Origin: Candidatus Bathyarchaeia archaeon
Lineage (GTDB): Archaea > Thermoproteota > Bathyarchaeia > Bathyarchaeales > Bathycorpusculaceae
Length of the DNA stretch: 64,000 nucleotides
Direction: 5' to 3'
Assembly: GCA_041447175.1 (NCBI GenBank)
Contig: CP166960.1
Coordinates: 1,380,519-1,444,518 of the forward strand
The notes under the pieces are model-generated. The model did not search any database and was not told where the DNA came from. It saw only the letters and a program-made list of their open reading frames with translations. Each line of letters begins with the position of its first letter. The first letter of the stretch is position 1. A program made the position numbers and the translations under genes. This document shows positions 9,132-18,415 of the stretch, piece by piece.

Positions 9132-10181
9132 TTAAGCGTTTTGAGCGATGAATTGCTGGAAGACTTCTTCAGCAGCTTCCAACGCCAAAAGCTTGGGCGG
9201 ATGCTTAAACCCATAAGCGCAGACCGCTTCCACAGGGCCTTTCTGTTTCTTGTTCAACGCCAGCTTGACTGCTCGGACAACATCCAAGAGGACGCTGCCA
9301 GCGTTGGGGGCGTCAACGGTGCTGAATTTGAGGTCTATGCGCATGGGGGCACCGCAGAAGTATGACCCGCTTATCCAGAAGTAACTGTCCCGTTTGTTCT
9401 GCAAGAAATCCACGTAGTCCGTGCTGCCAGCCACAACCTCAGTCTTGTAGGGCAACGAAGAAGCAACGGCTTCAGTTTTGATGTTGCGTTTCACGTCGCG
9501 TGTGCGTTCCATGGTGTCAAGGGATTCGGTTCCGCCGCCCACATCTAACTGGTAGGTTTCGTCGATTTTTACGCCGTTTTTGCTCAGCAACTGCAGCAGG
9601 GTCTTGTGCAAGGCGGTGGAGCCCACTTGGTCCACAAGGTCGTCGCCCACAAGGGGCAAACCCGCCTCCTCAAACCGGTTAGCCCACGAGGAGTTGCTGG
9701 CGATGAAGTTGGGGGTGACGTTTATGAAGCCGCATCCTGCCGCGATAGCTTGCTCAGCGTAGAATTCGGAGGCTTTGGCTGCGCCGCTGGGCAGCAGGTT
9801 AACCGCGATTTCTGCGCCTGCTTGCTTCAAAACGGAGGCAACATCGCAGTCGGGGGCGCTGCTTAATTCGACGACTGTTTTGGCTGAGTCGCCCACGCCG
9901 TCCAACAGGGGACCTTTCTGCACGGTTACGCCCGTGGAGGGGACTTCGGCTGCTTTGGGGGTGTTGTTTGGTGGGGCAAACAGGGCTTGGGCGAGGTCTT
10001 TGCCGACTTTGCGTTCGTCTACGTCAAATGCCGCGACGACTTCTATGTCGGTTGGTGTTAAGCCGCCTAAGCTGGGGTTTCGCAGCCCATTCATGCCTGT
10101 TTTGCTGTAATATTGGAGTCCTTGGATTAAGGCTGAAGCGCAGTTTCCTACGCCGATTAATGCAACTTTAGTTTTGGGCAT
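9132..10181 (-). CDS. ino1: myo-inositol-1-phosphate synthase
   Basis: Converts glucose-6-P to inositol-1-P with NAD+, the first step toward inositol head groups of archaeal ether lipids and compatible solutes. The 349-residue protein starts with a Rossmann motif (ALIGVGNCASALIQG), has the mid-region VGDDLVDQVGSTALHKTLL, and DAPNAGSVLLDVVRAVKLAL near the C-terminus, all typical of the prokaryotic MIPS family. SD GAAGGTGG lies before ATG 10181. The ether-lipid enzyme DGGGP synthase is at 17.5 kb in the same window. Confidence 0.95.
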   Translation of the reverse strand: MPKTKVALIGVGNCASALIQGLQYYSKTGMNGLRNPSLGGLTPTDIEVVAAFDVDERKVGKDLAQALFAPPNNTPKAAEVPSTGVTVQKGPLLDGVGDSAKTVVELSSAPDCDVASVLKQAGAEIAVNLLPSGAAKASEFYAEQAIAAGCGFINVTPNFIASNSSWANRFEEAGLPLVGDDLVDQVGSTALHKTLLQLLSKNGVKIDETYQLDVGGGTESLDTMERTRDVKRNIKTEAVASSLPYKTEVVAGSTDYVDFLQNKRDSYFWISGSYFCGAPMRIDLKFSTVDAPNAGSVLLDVVRAVKLALNKKQKGPVEAVCAYGFKHPPKLLALEAAEEVFQQFIAQNA

Positions 10182-10369
10182 TCTTCGCCACCTTCGGGGT
10201 TTTCTTATTCACGTTTGCCTATAAAAGGCTACGCTGCAAAACTCCGAGCAAAAGAACGGGCAGACGCGCAGTTCACAGGGAAGGTTAGGGTTAAATCTGA
10301 ACAAGTTTGGTTGAAACTATTTATAACAGGCTAAAACCTTCTTAAGGAAAGACGTTAAGGCGAAAAAAG

Positions 10370-10630
10370 ATGAAGCAGAAAACCGCAATAATAGTCACAT
10401 GCCTGCTGTGCCTCTCAACGCTTTTTGTGGCTGCTTTAACGGTGAACGCAGCAATTCCCACAGAAGTAGATGGACAAATAACAGATTCAACCACGCCAAC
10501 CCCCACAGCTACACCCCAACCGTCAGAATCAGATGCCCCAGACCCAATCTACTACGTAATCGCCGCCATATTCACCGCCATCGTGCTGGCTGCAGTAATC
10601 TCAGCGTTGCGACGCAAAAACCAAAATTAA
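10370..10630 (+). CDS. small secreted or surface-anchored protein with Pro/Thr-rich linker
   Basis: 86 residues: signal peptide (about 1-25, ending VNAA), a Thr/Pro/Ser-rich stretch (about 38-54), one transmembrane helix (about 58-79) and a basic end RRKNQN. This is the same end architecture (PT linker, helix, basic stop-transfer) as the large propeller proteins in this window, but with no folded ectodomain. It could be a surface stub or the anchor of a lost ectodomain. No family recognised. Confidence 0.65.
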   Translation: MKQKTAIIVTCLLCLSTLFVAALTVNAAIPTEVDGQITDSTTPTPTATPQPSESDAPDPIYYVIAAIFTAIVLAAVISALRRKNQN

Positions 10631-10709
10631 TCAGGGTTCAAGAGTTTACTGCTAACAAAGTTTGTTATATACTTGCACACGCATACTTTCTCAAGGTGGG
10701 GAAACTGAA

Positions 10710-11390
10710 ATGAAGGTTTTCAAAAAACCTGGACCAGTCAACACCGATGCGGTTGCAGAAATCGCGGCAGCCGCTGCGGGGAGGGTTGACTGCATCGTGG
10801 TGGCGTCCATCACAGGAAGCAGCGTCCTAAAAGTTGCCCAGAAAATTAAGGGCAAAGAAGTAGTCTGCGTCACTTGCCCGCAAGGCATGTACTGGCAAGT
10901 CAAAGAAATGAGAGAGGATTTGTTTGCGGAAATTCCCGAGCTAAAAGACCAACGGGACGAATGGATAAGGAAAGGGTTGGAAAAGGTCCCCATGTACTTG
11001 ACGCCCGAGAACAAAATTAAACTGCAGCAACTTGGCGTGCAGATTGTCCAAGGAACCATCCCGCTTTTTGGCCCCAGCTTCTCCATGAGAATGCACCTGC
11101 AAAAGACAACGGCATTGGATGTGATGGCAAAGACGCTGGAGCTGATTTCCACGGGAACGCTTGTTTGTTTGGAAACGGTGCTGATGGCAACTGACGCAGG
11201 GATAATACCGGAGCAAAAGAGGGTTTTGGCGTGCGCAGGCACAGAAATAGGTTTGGACACCGCGTGGATAACAAGAAACTGCCCTTCAGCCCAACTCTTC
11301 CACCCCACCGAAGGCTTCCGATTTCTAGAATGCTTAGCTAAACCCGAGCTTGCACAAATTCCACGCATCAACACAAAATACCTAAGCTAA
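10710..11390 (+). CDS. pyruvate kinase C-terminal-domain-like protein
   Basis: 226 residues resembling the free-standing pyruvate-kinase alpha/beta (C-terminal) domain family: DCIVVASITGSSVLKVAQ, VVCVTCPQGMYW, and the later DAGIIPEQKRVLACAGTEIGL. In pyruvate kinase this domain carries the allosteric site, not the active site; no catalytic barrel is present here, so the role is unknown (possible nucleotide or phosphosugar binding). SD AAGGTGGGG precedes ATG 10710; the longer frame from 10662 is less likely. Confidence 0.75.
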   Translation: MKVFKKPGPVNTDAVAEIAAAAAGRVDCIVVASITGSSVLKVAQKIKGKEVVCVTCPQGMYWQVKEMREDLFAEIPELKDQRDEWIRKGLEKVPMYLTPENKIKLQQLGVQIVQGTIPLFGPSFSMRMHLQKTTALDVMAKTLELISTGTLVCLETVLMATDAGIIPEQKRVLACAGTEIGLDTAWITRNCPSAQLFHPTEGFRFLECLAKPELAQIPRINTKYLS

Positions 11391-11464
11391 AACGAACCAC
11401 CCAAAAAACACGTAGACAGGGGTTTGGGAGAAAGGTAGGCTACCCCCATGGTTAAGTCTTAAAA

Positions 11465-12166
11465 CTAGGTCTTTTCAGTTTTGATGCTGGAACCTCTGCT
11501 TTCTCGTGAAAGTATAGCGCCAAGCAAGATGGGTATGGCAAGGAATACTGCTGTGAGGGCCGTTTGAGGGAATTCTGGAATCGTAGGTGAAGAGTTAGGT
11601 TCTATTGCTGATTGTTGGGTTGGGGTGGTGGTTGATTCTTCAACTATGAAGGTGTAGGGAGATGTTGTTATGTTGAAGAACAGGTGGTCGGGAGGATACA
11701 CAGTTGAATGGTATAAGCTTGCGTTTATTGTGATTTCGTGATAACCCTTCTCCAAGTGGGAAATGTTCACTGAATATGAAAAGGATGGATTAATGGTAAA
11801 ATTGTTTTCGGGTCTTTGATAAAAGACGTCAGTAGCCGATTGATTGGGCGTAACTTCTACGAATGGTCCATCGTCTATGCTGTAAGCGTAGTATCCATTC
11901 AATGCTCGAGGGATATCGAAGAAGGGGAATCTTGGATACTCTGTCCAGGTTATGTTGAAGTTTAGAGGCAGTGTATCAATGTAACCTGTTTTGTCATTGG
12001 GACTGTTCATTGTTATGTAGAAGGAGCAGTAGTTCAGACTAGAATTCGTTCCATAGTATCCTCTTCCGTAGAAATGGGTTACTTGGGCATTAGCCACGGA
12101 TGAATAAAGTCCCATGACAAAGATTGTTACAAGCACTGATGCGATTATTCTTACCCAAGTGCTCAT
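11465..12166 (-). CDS. secreted surface protein with PEFP-type C-terminal anchor
   Basis: 233 residues: signal peptide (about 1-27, ending SVANA), a beta-rich ectodomain with many N-glycosylation sequons (for example NFT, NIS, NAS), then IPEFP, a hydrophobic helix (about 200-220) and a basic tail. The PEFP-helix-basic layout resembles archaeal C-terminal sorting signals processed by archaeosortases, or a plain membrane anchor. The ectodomain is not recognised. Confidence 0.7.
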   Translation of the reverse strand: MSTWVRIIASVLVTIFVMGLYSSVANAQVTHFYGRGYYGTNSSLNYCSFYITMNSPNDKTGYIDTLPLNFNITWTEYPRFPFFDIPRALNGYYAYSIDDGPFVEVTPNQSATDVFYQRPENNFTINPSFSYSVNISHLEKGYHEITINASLYHSTVYPPDHLFFNITTSPYTFIVEESTTTPTQQSAIEPNSSPTIPEFPQTALTAVFLAIPILLGAILSRESRGSSIKTEKT

Positions 12167-12491
12167 GCTTTCTATAAAGTTAGGATTAACCTAAAAGCCT
12201 GTTTGTAAAAGTTTCTTGTGTCAAAAACCTGCACACCCAAACGTTCTGTCTGCAACAAAAACATGAACCTATTTGCCGCCTATTAGCATCCAAATAACAA
12301 TTCATTGCAGAACCTATAGAGGGGTAGGTCGAGGCGGAGGCTTCGGCAGGAAAAACGGGAGGGGAAGGGGTCTACCAGAAACGTAGCTGACCTACCTCAA
12401 CAACCGACCAATCAGGACAAAATCAACGACAAAAGCACTAGTAAACTTTAATTTCCGACTCGCGGTTAAGCAATGAAAAGGTTGGCTGAAA
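12167..12491. other. intergenic region upstream of the GlyRS gene
   Basis: 325 bp without a protein gene. It holds a long inverted repeat (see 12319-12398) and, nearer the GlyRS start, a TATA-like CTTTAATTTCC around 12446. Confidence 0.5.
12319..12398. repeat. G-rich region closed by a 10-base imperfect inverted repeat (possible structured RNA)
   Basis: GGTAGGTC (12323-12330) pairs perfectly with GACCTACC (12389-12396), and flanking GA/TC bases extend the stem. The enclosed 58 bases are purine-rich with CTTCGG-type loop sequence near 12341. It is not a tRNA, since there is no T-loop. It lies before the likely GlyRS TATA box, so it is more likely a separate transcript or a protein-binding site than the GlyRS leader. 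Confidence 0.35.
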
Positions 12492-14267
12492 TTGAGCGAC
12501 AACGTCAAATGCGACAAAACAGTCTGTGACAAGTTCACAGCCATCAACGAGTTAGCCCGCAGACGCGGCTTTTACTGGAACAGTTACGAGATTTACGGCG
12601 GAGCAGGCGGATTCGTCACCTACGGCCCATTGGGCACCCGCCTTAAGCAAAACATCGAAAACAAACTCCGCGAACTCTTCGTCAAACAAACAGGCATCCT
12701 AGAAATGGAGTCCAGCGTAATCACCCCCGGCAAAGTGTTCGAAGCCTCAGGACACGTAGACCACTTCAAAGAACCCATGGTGGAATGCCTCAAATGCAAC
12801 AAACGCTTCCGCGCCGACCACCTACTAGAGGAAAACACCCAAATCACTTCGGTGCAAGCCGAAAAAATGACGCTGGACGAAGTGCAAGCGGCGCTGGAGC
12901 AAAACGGCATAACCTGCCCCGACTGCGGCGGAAGCTTTGGACCACCCAAACAGTTCCTCACAATGTTCGAAACCACCATCGGCCCCTACTCAGGCGCCAC
13001 CGGGTACGGCAGACCCGAAGCCGCACAAGGCATATTTGTAGAGTTTAACCGCCTCTACTCCGCGGCACGCGAAAAACTCCCCTTCGGCGTCATCCAAATC
13101 GGCCATGCACTACGCAACGAAATATCCCCAAGACAAGGCCTGCTTAGGCTGCGGGAATTCACCATCTGCGACTTGGAGTTCTTCTTTGACCCTGAAGAAC
13201 CCTGCTGCCGCCCGCTAAAGGATGTGGAAAAAGAGGTTTTGCCCATTCTGGTTTGTGATAAACGAGAAAAAAACTGCGAAGACGTAACCAACTTCACCGT
13301 CAGAGAAGCCCTTGACAAAGGCATCATCCGTAGCGAATGGCAAGCCTTCTTCATGGCGTTGGCAAAGCGTTTGCTTACGGAAATTGGGGTTCCCGCCGAG
13401 CGGCAAAGGTTCATTGAGAAACTGCCCTGGGAAAAAGCCCACTACAGCAGCCAAAGCTTTGACCAAGAAGTGCTTTTAGACCGCTACGGCTGGACAGAAG
13501 TTTCAGGGCACGCTTACCGCACGGACTTTGACTTAGGCTGCCACATGAAAGCCAGCGGCGTAGACCTGCAGGTCTTCAAAGAATATCCCACCCCCATGGA
13601 AACCGAAAAGTGCGTGGTTAAACCGGTAATGGCGAAGATGGGTCCTGCATTCAAGAAAGACGCCGCCAAAGTCTGCGAGCTCCTCTCCAAAGCCGACCCC
13701 GAAGCAGTTTCCGCGGCGCTGGAAAAAGACGGCTTCTTCATCACTGACGGCTTTAAGGTGCTTCCAGAACATGTGCAAATAGCCAAGCAGAAAGAGGTTG
13801 TGCGCGGCAAACGGTTCATTCCGCATGTGGTGGAACCGAGTTTCGGCTCCGACCGCCTCTTCTACGTTGCATTAGAATACGCCTATGGACTAAAAGAGGA
13901 CCGCGTAGTCATGGGTTTCCCCAAAAGCATAGCACCTTTGCAAATCGGAGTTTATCCTTTGATGAGCAAAGACGGCTTAGCGGAAAAAGCTCAAGAAATC
14001 CAAAAGCAACTGGTGCAAGCAGGTTTCATGGTGGAGTTTGACGAAGCAGGCTCCATCGGTCGACGTTACGCACGCGCCGACGAAGCTGGCATCCAGTTAG
14101 GCATAACCATAGACTACGAAACGCTCAGTGAAGGCACAGTGACGATACGTGACCGCGACTCGTGGCAACAAGTCCGCAGCGAAATCAAAAATTTACCCCA
14201 GCTACTTCAACACTATTTCCAGGGAAAAACAAAATTTGAAGAATTAGGCGTTTTACTGGAATGCTGA
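12492..14267 (+). CDS. glyS: glycyl-tRNA synthetase (archaeal/eukaryotic dimeric type)
   Basis: Charges tRNA-Gly. The 591-residue class II enzyme shows the N-terminal motif RRGFYWNSYEIYGGAGGF, a zinc-binding insertion with CLKCNKRF and CPDCGG, class II motif 2 around IGHALRNEISPRQGLLRLREF, motif 3 (EPSFGSDRLFY) and the anticodon-binding C-terminal domain. Start TTG 12492 follows AAGGTTGGC; no ATG fits upstream in frame. Confidence 0.96.
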   Translation: MSDNVKCDKTVCDKFTAINELARRRGFYWNSYEIYGGAGGFVTYGPLGTRLKQNIENKLRELFVKQTGILEMESSVITPGKVFEASGHVDHFKEPMVECLKCNKRFRADHLLEENTQITSVQAEKMTLDEVQAALEQNGITCPDCGGSFGPPKQFLTMFETTIGPYSGATGYGRPEAAQGIFVEFNRLYSAAREKLPFGVIQIGHALRNEISPRQGLLRLREFTICDLEFFFDPEEPCCRPLKDVEKEVLPILVCDKREKNCEDVTNFTVREALDKGIIRSEWQAFFMALAKRLLTEIGVPAERQRFIEKLPWEKAHYSSQSFDQEVLLDRYGWTEVSGHAYRTDFDLGCHMKASGVDLQVFKEYPTPMETEKCVVKPVMAKMGPAFKKDAAKVCELLSKADPEAVSAALEKDGFFITDGFKVLPEHVQIAKQKEVVRGKRFIPHVVEPSFGSDRLFYVALEYAYGLKEDRVVMGFPKSIAPLQIGVYPLMSKDGLAEKAQEIQKQLVQAGFMVEFDEAGSIGRRYARADEAGIQLGITIDYETLSEGTVTIRDRDSWQQVRSEIKNLPQLLQHYFQGKTKFEELGVLLEC

Positions 14268-14334
14268 GAGCTATCTTTTTTAATGTACCCACGCACTATG
14301 GTTTAGAAAAATCAGTGTTGAATATGGACGGGAA

Positions 14335-15000
14335 ATGAAAGTGGTACTTCCAGCTGAAACAGAAGAGCGTGTGAAACGTCGAGCCTTAACAGCCTGCCAA
14401 GACAACTTACGCAAGGTGCTGGAGGTAACTCGAAAAATCCCCCAAATGGCAGAACACTTCGCCAGCGGCGACAAAGCAAGCGCAAACCAGCTTTTTAGCC
14501 AAATCAAACAAGGCGAAGAAGAAGTCATCAAAGCCAGGCAACTGGTCAGCCAAGAACTTGCCGAAATAGGCGCCATCCTTTTAGCCAGAGAAGACTTCTT
14601 GCGGTTCACCAATTTAACCAGCGAAATCGCCGACTTCTCCGAAGGCATCGCCTTTTACCTTGTTCAACTCATGGAGCACAACTGGAATGTTCCCGCTGAC
14701 GTCCGCCAAGACCTGCAAAAGCTTTCTGACGCCGTTTTGGAAACGGTGCTTAAACTACGGGAAACCATGATGGTTCTCAGCTACGGCTCAACCAAAACGC
14801 TGGAGAAAGCCAAAGACGTGGAAATCGCAGAACGCATCGTAGATGAATACTACCGCACATTATCCATTAAAGTTTTAAGCAGCAACCTAGATTTGCCCGC
14901 GTTGTTCATACTGCGGGATGTCTTGCAGCTTTTGGAGAATTCAGCAGACAAAGCTGAGGATGCTGCGGACGCAGTCAGACTGTTATCCTTCATAATGTGA
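14335..15000 (+). CDS. PhoU-like DUF47-family protein
   Basis: 221 residues, all alpha-helical, resembling the DUF47/TIGR00153 family of PhoU-like regulators: the N-terminal ETEERVKRRALTACQDN, a central stretch ending DFLRFTNLTSEIADFSEGIAFYL, and the final ILRDVLQLLENSADKAEDAADAVRLL. These proteins usually sit beside a Pit phosphate transporter; none is present here. Followed 16 bp later by endA in the same direction, so probably co-transcribed. Confidence 0.85.
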   Translation: MKVVLPAETEERVKRRALTACQDNLRKVLEVTRKIPQMAEHFASGDKASANQLFSQIKQGEEEVIKARQLVSQELAEIGAILLAREDFLRFTNLTSEIADFSEGIAFYLVQLMEHNWNVPADVRQDLQKLSDAVLETVLKLRETMMVLSYGSTKTLEKAKDVEIAERIVDEYYRTLSIKVLSSNLDLPALFILRDVLQLLENSADKAEDAADAVRLLSFIM

Positions 15001-15016
15001 CCTGAAGGCGGTTAGC

Positions 15017-15589
15017 ATGCTAAAGAAGTCTGAGCCTGAGAAAATCAAAGTTGAATTGCTAGAAAACTTTTTGGTCGTTTGGAACCCCGAGGAAGGCTCA
15101 CAACTCTACAAAAACGGCTACTACGGCAAACCGTTAGGCATTGCAAAACCCAAAATCCCCGAATTCAACGTGCCCCTCATTTTGGATTTAATGGAAGGCA
15201 TGTACTTAGCCGACAAAGGCACAGTTACAATTTTTGAGGGACCCACCAAACGCAAGGTTGGGTTAACAAAGCTCAAGCAGAAGGCAAAGCAGCTTTACGA
15301 GGAATTTGACGAAAAATACACCGTTTACCGCAACCTCAGGGAAAGCGGGTTAATTGTCACGCCAGGCATAAAGTTCGGCTGCGACTTCGCCGTCTACAAG
15401 TACGGTCCAGGCGTTGAACACGCCCCGTACATGGTGTCAGTGAAAACGGCAAACGCAGACATATCCGCCACCGAAATCGTCAAAGCAGGACGCTTAGCGA
15501 CAACGGTACGCAAACGCTTCATCATCGCCGTCCCTGAAGCCGACACCAAAGAAGTAAAGTACCTGATTTTCAAGTGGTTCAAAGCATAA
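15017..15589 (+). CDS. endA: tRNA-splicing endonuclease
   Basis: Cuts bulge-helix-bulge sites to remove introns from archaeal tRNA precursors. The 190-residue length is that of the homotetrameric single-domain form. The catalytic triad is visible: Tyr in FAVYKYGPG (about 127), His135 in VEHAPY, and Lys166 in VRKRFII, with the His-Lys distance as in known enzymes. The C-terminus YLIFKWFKA is typical. Confidence 0.95.
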   Translation: MLKKSEPEKIKVELLENFLVVWNPEEGSQLYKNGYYGKPLGIAKPKIPEFNVPLILDLMEGMYLADKGTVTIFEGPTKRKVGLTKLKQKAKQLYEEFDEKYTVYRNLRESGLIVTPGIKFGCDFAVYKYGPGVEHAPYMVSVKTANADISATEIVKAGRLATTVRKRFIIAVPEADTKEVKYLIFKWFKA

Positions 15590-15604
15590 AATAAATACAG
15601 ACGG

Positions 15605-16900
15605 CTAATTTGCCGTCAAAGTTTGGTTATTGAAGTCGCCGCGGGCGTGTTGATGGGGGTAGATTTTTGACTTGGTCACACTGCTACCTTCCTCAATGAC
15701 AACATCGTCGGCAATTACGGCGATATCCGAAATCTTGGTCGGATGATGCGAACTTGAGGACACTGTGGTGTGTCTACCGATTATGCTGTCACGAATTTCC
15801 ACATGGTCACCAATTGTGGCGCGGTCCATTATTGCAGAATTCTCCACCACAACCCCTTTTCCAATGCGAGTAAAGTTGTCGATACAAGAGTTCACGATTC
15901 GCACGCCATCCTCAATCTGGCAGTGCCGACCGATAAGAACGGCGCCTTCGATTTCGATTTTTCCCTGCTTAATTTTACGCACAATTTCCTGTCTGCGTAT
16001 TGCGGCATCGTTGCTTTCGCCTTGTACCCAAATCTGTTTGTCGGGGCTTATCCTCCCGCCAAAGTCTGTAAGCATCTTAAAGCCGCCGTGCAACAGGTTT
16101 TTCATGGCGTCCAAATAGTTTTTTGGGGTACCCACGTCAAACCAGCTGCCTTTTAGCGTGTAGCCGTAAACGGGGCGTTCTGTCTGAGTGAGGTAAGGGA
16201 TGAAGTCGTAGCCAAAATCTAGGCGGTTTTTGGTGCGTGTTACATCTTTTAGGGCTTTTTCCTTGAAAACCTTCTTGATTTCAGGCGAAACCACATACAA
16301 ACCAGTGTTAGCAAGGTTGCTTGGGGCATCTTTGGGCAAGGGTTTCTCAACAAAACGGCGTATGCGGCTGTTCTTATCGATGTCTGCAATACCTAAACCT
16401 TCAACATTGTCAACTTCCCGAAGAACAATGGTCATGATGGCGCCTTTGTCACGGTGAAACTGCATGATGTCTTTGACGTTTATGTCAAATATGTTGTCGC
16501 CTTGCACGGCAAACACGGGGGTGTTAACGTCGTAGTAGTCCATGTTTATTCGGGCTGAGTCGGCGCTTCCGATGTCGTCAACGTTGGGTTGATATTTTAT
16601 GTGAATGCGGGGTTTGATGTTGTATCGGACCGAGAAACCATACCCTGACTCAAAGTAATCGTATAGGTCGCGGTAGTTAGTGTATCCTTTTACGCCGAAT
16701 ATGAAGTGTCGTATACCCTGATTAGCAAGGGACAGCAAAGAAAACTCTACCAGTGGTCTGTTCAATAGGCGTATGCAGGCTTTGCTGGTCTCTGACGTAA
16801 GAGGAAGCAAACGGGTAGCTTTTCCGCCCACTGGAATGATGACACGAACTCTTTCTGGGTCGTAGCTGTCTCCTAAGAGAGGGGCATAGTTATCCGACAA
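15605..16900 (-). CDS. sugar-1-phosphate nucleotidyltransferase with left-handed beta-helix
   Basis: 431 residues. The N-terminal nucleotidyltransferase domain (about 18-260) has PVGGKATRLLPLTSETSKA, the metal/substrate motif VFAVQGDNIFDI and FVEKPLPKD. The C-terminal half has hexapeptide repeats (for example VVVENSAIMDRATIGDHVEI) that form a left-handed beta-helix. It would activate glucose-1-P or mannose-1-P to a nucleotide sugar for surface glycans or glycosylation; sugar specificity is not clear. Start TTG 16900 is placed by AGGGTGA upstream. Confidence 0.87.
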   Translation of the reverse strand: MSDNYAPLLGDSYDPERVRVIIPVGGKATRLLPLTSETSKACIRLLNRPLVEFSLLSLANQGIRHFIFGVKGYTNYRDLYDYFESGYGFSVRYNIKPRIHIKYQPNVDDIGSADSARINMDYYDVNTPVFAVQGDNIFDINVKDIMQFHRDKGAIMTIVLREVDNVEGLGIADIDKNSRIRRFVEKPLPKDAPSNLANTGLYVVSPEIKKVFKEKALKDVTRTKNRLDFGYDFIPYLTQTERPVYGYTLKGSWFDVGTPKNYLDAMKNLLHGGFKMLTDFGGRISPDKQIWVQGESNDAAIRRQEIVRKIKQGKIEIEGAVLIGRHCQIEDGVRIVNSCIDNFTRIGKGVVVENSAIMDRATIGDHVEIRDSIIGRHTTVSSSSHHPTKISDIAVIADDVVIEEGSSVTKSKIYPHQHARGDFNNQTLTAN

Positions 16901-16991
16901 AATAGTTCACCCTATATATTGGTAGTAATCTGATTTTGAATGTAATAACCTTTTTGAACATCAAAACAACACAAAACTACATTCAAACATA

Positions 16992-17360
16992 CTACGCGAG
17001 CCTAAGTTTATCCAAAACCGCTTTCAGAACCACCGCGTTATTATGCTTAAGGTCTCGGGAGGAATAAACTAAGGTCACAATTCCTTTTTCCGCCTCAAGC
17101 TGCTTAATTTGGATAAGCAAAGCCCGTTTTGAAGCAAGCTCCTCTTGGTATTTCTTTTTAAATTCCGCCCACCGGTGGGGTTCCTGACTGAACCACCGCC
17201 GCAACTCTTCGCTGGGTGCAACCTCTTTCAGCCACAGGTCAAGTTTGGCTCGCTCTTTAGACATGCCGCGTGGCCACAAACGGTCAACAAGAAGACGAAA
17301 ACCGTCTTCACGGGTAGGCGGGTCATACACCCGCTTTAGCTTGAGCAAAAACAGCACCAT
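16992..17360 (-). CDS. DUF488 (YeaO-like) protein
   Basis: 122 residues with the family signature RVYDPPTREDGFRLLVDRLWPRG, the WFSQEPHRWAEFKKKY region and the C-terminal VTLVYSSRDLKHNNAVVLK. The function is unestablished. It stands alone, divergent from DGGGP synthase. Confidence 0.88.
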   Translation of the reverse strand: MVLFLLKLKRVYDPPTREDGFRLLVDRLWPRGMSKERAKLDLWLKEVAPSEELRRWFSQEPHRWAEFKKKYQEELASKRALLIQIKQLEAEKGIVTLVYSSRDLKHNNAVVLKAVLDKLRLA

Positions 17361-17488
17361 GCATAGTCTTTCTGTGAGTTCTTATAAGGTTTTGGTTGAC
17401 CCTTCAGAAGGGTTCTTATGGTGAATTTTATAACCATGCTGTTAAACCTTAAAGGGTACAGCAGAAGGTTAGAGAGGTTAGAGAGGAC

Positions 17489-18340
17489 ATGAACAAACTC
17501 AGTGGTTTTGTTCGGCTAATGCGGCCAGTCAACTGCTTAATGATGGGATTTGCCGTGCTGGTCGGCGCGGTTTTAGCTAACTCTAACTTTTCGACGTTGA
17601 ATTGGTTTCACGTCTTATTTGGCTTTTTGACGGGATTCACGTTTTGCGCTGCTGCAATGGTCATCAACGACTACTACGACCGCAAAATAGACGCCATCAA
17701 TGAACCCCAGCGACCCATCCCAAGCGGCTTGATCAAACCCAAAGAAGCATTAGCCTTCATGGCGATGCTGGTAGCGGTGGGTTTTGTTTTTGCGCTTTTA
17801 GTTAGCCCACTTTGTTTTCTGGTTGCAGCCGCCTCTTTAGCTTTAACGGCTACCTACCTTACTGTAGGCAAACGCAGCGGATTGCCCGGAAACTTTTTGG
17901 TTAGCGCCTGTGTTGCCATCCCCTTCATCTACGGCAGCATCACCGTAATCGGAACCATCAGCCTAAACGTGGTTCTGTTTGCGTCGATGGCATTTCTTTC
18001 CAACACAGGCAGGGAAATCACCAAAGGTATTGTGGACGTGAAGGGTGACAGTGCCGAAGGCGTGAAAACCTTGGCAGTGCGGTTTGGCGAGAAGAGCGCA
18101 GCCGTAACTGCCGTGCTGTTTTTCATCTCAGCAGTTGCGTTGACGCCAGTCACGTGGTTTCTGGGTTTGGTCGGCGTCTGGTTTATCCCCTTCGTTTTGG
18201 TGACGGACATTGGGCTGGGAGTCTGCTCAACGATTCTGCTTTTGGACCATTCACGGGAAAAAGCAAAAAAAATCAAAAACGTAGTTCTGCTGCTGTTCAT
18301 GTTTGGGCTGCTTGCGTACCTTTTTGGCGTTATAAAATAG
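17489..18340 (+). CDS. UbiA-family prenyltransferase, probable DGGGP synthase
   Basis: Adds the second geranylgeranyl chain to glycerol-1-phosphate in archaeal lipid synthesis. The 283-residue membrane protein has about nine helices and both Asp-rich UbiA motifs: NDYYDRKIDAINEPQRPIPS (about 61-80) and ITKGIVDVKGD (about 177-187). The phrase NEPQRPIPSG is characteristic of archaeal DGGGP synthases rather than quinone or haem enzymes. Start ATG follows AGAGAGGAC. Confidence 0.9.
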   Translation: MNKLSGFVRLMRPVNCLMMGFAVLVGAVLANSNFSTLNWFHVLFGFLTGFTFCAAAMVINDYYDRKIDAINEPQRPIPSGLIKPKEALAFMAMLVAVGFVFALLVSPLCFLVAAASLALTATYLTVGKRSGLPGNFLVSACVAIPFIYGSITVIGTISLNVVLFASMAFLSNTGREITKGIVDVKGDSAEGVKTLAVRFGEKSAAVTAVLFFISAVALTPVTWFLGLVGVWFIPFVLVTDIGLGVCSTILLLDHSREKAKKIKNVVLLLFMFGLLAYLFGVIK

Positions 18341-18415
18341 CCCCCGGTTTAGCTTCTCACCTTTCAGTTTGCCCTGTGGGCGAACTCTTAAAAGCCTCTT
18401 TCTGCATAGTCACAG

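Noticed and set aside
10691-11374. 227-codon minus-strand frame
   Set aside because: Antisense to the pyruvate-kinase-like gene, which has an SD and recognisable family motifs.
12319-12398. tRNA gene
   Set aside because: No T-loop GTTCRA, no 7-bp acceptor with CCA-type end, loop spacing wrong.
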